Assembly (NCBI RefSeq): GCF_009908285.1
Contig: NZ_JAAARM010000002.1
Location: 186,001-250,000 of the forward strand
Source of the DNA: Pseudomonas sp. Fl4BN1
Lineage (GTDB): Bacteria > Pseudomonadota > Gammaproteobacteria > Pseudomonadales > Pseudomonadaceae
Direction of reading: 5' to 3'
Length of the DNA stretch: 64,000 bases
Under the pieces are notes generated by a model. It made no database searches. It was given only the letters and a program-made list of their open reading frames with translations, and had not been told where the DNA came from. Within the stretch, counting starts at the first letter, position 1. Each line of letters starts with the position of its first letter. Positions 62,343 through 64,000 of the stretch are shown here, piece by piece. Position numbers and translations under genes: made by a program.

Positions 62343-62864
62343 TCAGGGCAACGCCGTAGCCTGCCGAACGCTGCGCAACAGCCGCAGCAAACGGTAGCCA
62401 CTGAAGATCAGCATGATCACGAAAAACAGCAGGCTCCATTCCGGGAGGCTCATGTCGAGCAGGGTCCAGGTGACCTCGGCGCAGTCCGACGTCCCCATGA
62501 AGGTCAATTTCAGCGCTTGCCACCACGACAGGTTGCGCAACATGAAGGGCATGTCCGGCAGACAGGCCAAGAGTTGTTCGGAGGGGATATTCTGCAGCAG
62601 CACATGGCGCCCGGCAGTAATCACTCCAAGCATGCCCAGCAACAGGTTGAGCGCCCAATAGACCGCTCGCCCCAAGCGACCCGGCCCCTGCACCAAGGCC
62701 AGCAGATTTACGCCGCCGAACAACAACAGCAGCAAGCGCTGCATCCCCCACAGCGGGCAGGACTCCAGGCCACCACCGGATTGCAGGTTGAACGCCGCCC
62801 ACGAGGCCAAGGCCCCCACCAGGAACACCAGGGAGAACAGCAAGCGGGAGCCGGCCAGCGACAT
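62343..62864 (-). CDS. DsbB-family disulfide bond formation protein (DsbH-like)
   Basis: 173-residue quinone-linked membrane thiol oxidase homologue with four hydrophobic spans. The first redox loop reads ESCPLWGMQR: C36 is present but the expected second cysteine is W39 (codon TGG). The second periplasmic loop retains C101 (LLACLPDMPF) and C128 (TSDCAEV). True DsbB needs all four cysteines, so activity may be altered or the protein may have another role. The P. aeruginosa neighbour of algQ is named dsbH. Start at 62864 chosen because the MSLAGSR start begins the first span. Confidence 0.8.
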   Translation of the reverse strand: MSLAGSRLLFSLVFLVGALASWAAFNLQSGGGLESCPLWGMQRLLLLLFGGVNLLALVQGPGRLGRAVYWALNLLLGMLGVITAGRHVLLQNIPSEQLLACLPDMPFMLRNLSWWQALKLTFMGTSDCAEVTWTLLDMSLPEWSLLFFVIMLIFSGYRLLRLLRSVRQATALP

Positions 62865-63027
62865 GAGATATCCGTAACGGAAGAAACAGGCAGCCACGGT
62901 AGAGAAAGCGCTCGCTCCTTTCAAGGAGCGCTATGCCGCAGATGATCGGCGACCGGCAACGGATGAGCCACGATTCCCGGACAAAAAAGGCCGGAGCCTG
63001 AAACAGGCAACCGGCCCTGATGAAACA
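62865..63027. other. spacer with hemY terminator
   Basis: 163 bp between the two minus-strand genes, mostly the hemY 3' hairpin and the DsbB-like gene's promoter. Confidence 0.4.
62983..63016 (-). terminator. intrinsic terminator of hemY
   Basis: On the minus strand GGCCGG-TT-GCCTG-TTT-CAGGC-T-CCGGCC followed by TTTTTTG, 12-45 nt past the hemY stop. Long composite stem with a U run. Confidence 0.88.
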
Positions 63028-64000
63028 TCAGACCCGCGCCGGAACCGGCAACGGCGAAGCCAGCAGACGCTCGTCCAACAGCCCAAGACCTTCTTGGAAC
63101 AGTTGGTTGCTGCGTTCGGTATCTCCCAACTGTGCCAGCAGGCGGGCCAGTTCGGCACAGGCTTCGGGATTGCGCTGCAAGCGCAGGCTGCTTTCCAGAT
63201 AGTCCCGGGCCTTGCCCCACAAACTGTTCTGCAAGCACAAACGCCCCAAAGTCAGCAGCAGGCTCGGGTCGTCTGCATGTTCCTTCAGCCAGTGCTCGGC
63301 AGTTTGCAACTGGCGCGATGGATCGCTGCCACGCACCAGGCCGTAAAGCCGCGCCAGGTGACTCTCATACTTGCGCTTGAGGGCGGTGCGCAAGGCTTCT
63401 TCAGCCTCGGCCGAAGCCCCCAGTTGGCGCAGTTGCTCGGCATAGGCCAGCACCAGTTGCGGCTCTTGACGTTGCGCCGACGTCAGTTGCTGCCAGGCGC
63501 GATTGAGCGACTGCAAACCGGCGGCCTGATCCTCTTCGCGCCTCGCCGCCAGGATCAGGTTCTCACCCCAGGCCCTACGTTCCAGCTCCTGCAACTCACT
63601 GGCGGGCAGGGCCTTGTCCTTGCGCAGATCAGGCAGCAGGCGGATCAGGGCCGACCAGTCACCACGCTGCTGGTGCAGACGCTGCAGCTGGCGCAGTACC
63701 TGGACACTGTGAGGATGACGCTCATGCATCGCTTGCAGGGTGCTCAGCGCGCCGTCGGTATCGCCACGATCGGTCTGCAATTGGGCATGACTCAGGGCCA
63801 CTGCCAACTCGGCCTGCGGCTGGCGGGTCAGCGCTCGCTCCAACAGACGATCACACTCTTCATAGTGGCCCTGCTCATTGGCTGCCCGAGCCGCGCCTAG
63901 GTAGTACAGCAGTGGCTGGCGCTCAGCCTCGGCGGCGCGATGCAGGTGCTTTTGCGCGCTGGCCCATCGCCCTTCGGCGAGGTCCATCTGGCCTTGTTCA
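63028..64000 (-). CDS. hemY: HemY (protoheme IX synthesis protein), 3' part
   Basis: Partial: the frame stays open to the right edge, and residues upstream of an internal ATG at 63987 (EQGQMDLAEG) show the protein continues beyond the window. What is visible is the C-terminal TPR-like helical part (HLHRAAEAERQPLLYYLGAARAANEQGHYEECDRLLERAL, NPEACAELARLLAQLGDTERS). HemY lies in the heme biosynthesis operon with hemX/hemD/hemC to its 5' side in pseudomonads. The N-terminal membrane spans are off-window. Exact role debated: not an enzyme of the pathway in gammaproteobacteria. Confidence 0.85.
   Translation of the reverse strand, partial: EQGQMDLAEGRWASAQKHLHRAAEAERQPLLYYLGAARAANEQGHYEECDRLLERALTRQPQAELAVALSHAQLQTDRGDTDGALSTLQAMHERHPHSVQVLRQLQRLHQQRGDWSALIRLLPDLRKDKALPASELQELERRAWGENLILAARREEDQAAGLQSLNRAWQQLTSAQRQEPQLVLAYAEQLRQLGASAEAEEALRTALKRKYESHLARLYGLVRGSDPSRQLQTAEHWLKEHADDPSLLLTLGRLCLQNSLWGKARDYLESSLRLQRNPEACAELARLLAQLGDTERSNQLFQEGLGLLDERLLASPLPVPARV

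Overview
The window is high-GC Gammaproteobacterial chromosome. It is almost certainly a Pseudomonas of the fluorescens/protegens/chlororaphis type. This follows from the gene order rho-trxA-ppx-ppk-hemB and algP-fklB-algQ-dsbB-hemY, the ubiI/ubiH/pepP/ygfB/zapA/ssrS/5-FCL block, the Pseudomonas-style REP/REPIN palindromes (core GTAGGAGC...GCTCCTAC), and the KPAA-repeat protein AlgP. Apart from two short disturbed spots it is ordinary core genome. I see no prophage, IS element, CRISPR array, toxin cluster or defence island.

Layout. 1-5500: sulfonate utilisation and sulfate-starvation genes on the minus strand (ssuE, ssuA, ssuD, ssuC, ssuB, with 1-Cys peroxiredoxin lsfA upstream). An AT-rich promoter lies before ssuE, and the start of a further gene (probably ssuF) lies just off the left edge. 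5764-7161: an OprD-family porin, followed by about 500 bp of non-coding DNA with several palindromes, including a perfect 28-bp inverted repeat. 7663-12770: arginine biosynthesis (argA, argE), a CYTH-CHAD protein, an Lrp-type regulator and a divergent small ACT-like protein. 12882-16584: an orphan GspE-type ATPase, an SPFH/NfeD membrane pair and a DUF2388 exported protein. 16669-22462: glycine cleavage genes gcvP and gcvT-gcvH, interrupted by an opposite-strand DegT/ArnB-type aminotransferase.

22617-31971: Fe3+ ABC transporter (binding protein and fused permease, no ATPase here); the ubiquinone hydroxylase/pepP/ygfB operon on the minus strand; then, divergently, a small TIGR02449-like protein, zapA, 6S RNA and 5-formyltetrahydrofolate cyclo-ligase. 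32005-40855: a 49-residue membrane peptide, an EVE-domain protein, a three-gene HlyD/RbbA-like/YhhJ-like export system, a FliL-like protein, a quinone oxidoreductase, an exported histidine phosphatase and a ChaC-type cyclotransferase. 41071-51338: ferredoxin-reductase/ubiD, rho, trxA, a small graveyard of two decayed genes, ppx convergent with ppk, and hemB. 51546-57292: DedA, ElbB, YaiI-type protein, cytochrome c-FTR1 iron permease, LysE exporter and small MscS channel. 57292-64000: ABC-F ATPase, a TIGR02444-like protein, algP, FKBP isomerase, algQ, a DsbB-like protein and the 3' part of hemY, which runs off the right edge.

Functional themes are sulfur scavenging with oxidative protection (ssu plus lsfA), one-carbon/glycine metabolism (gcv genes and 5-FCL), ubiquinone biosynthesis (two hydroxylases and ubiD), polyphosphate turnover (ppx/ppk), iron uptake (Fbp-type and FTR1), and the alginate-regulatory neighbourhood (algP, algQ). 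The spots most worth a second look are the long palindrome after argA, the AT-rich repeat-bearing spacer at 40856-41070, the pseudogene cluster at 45589-46185, the aminotransferase placed inside the gcv locus, and the DsbB homologue lacking the second cysteine of its first redox pair.
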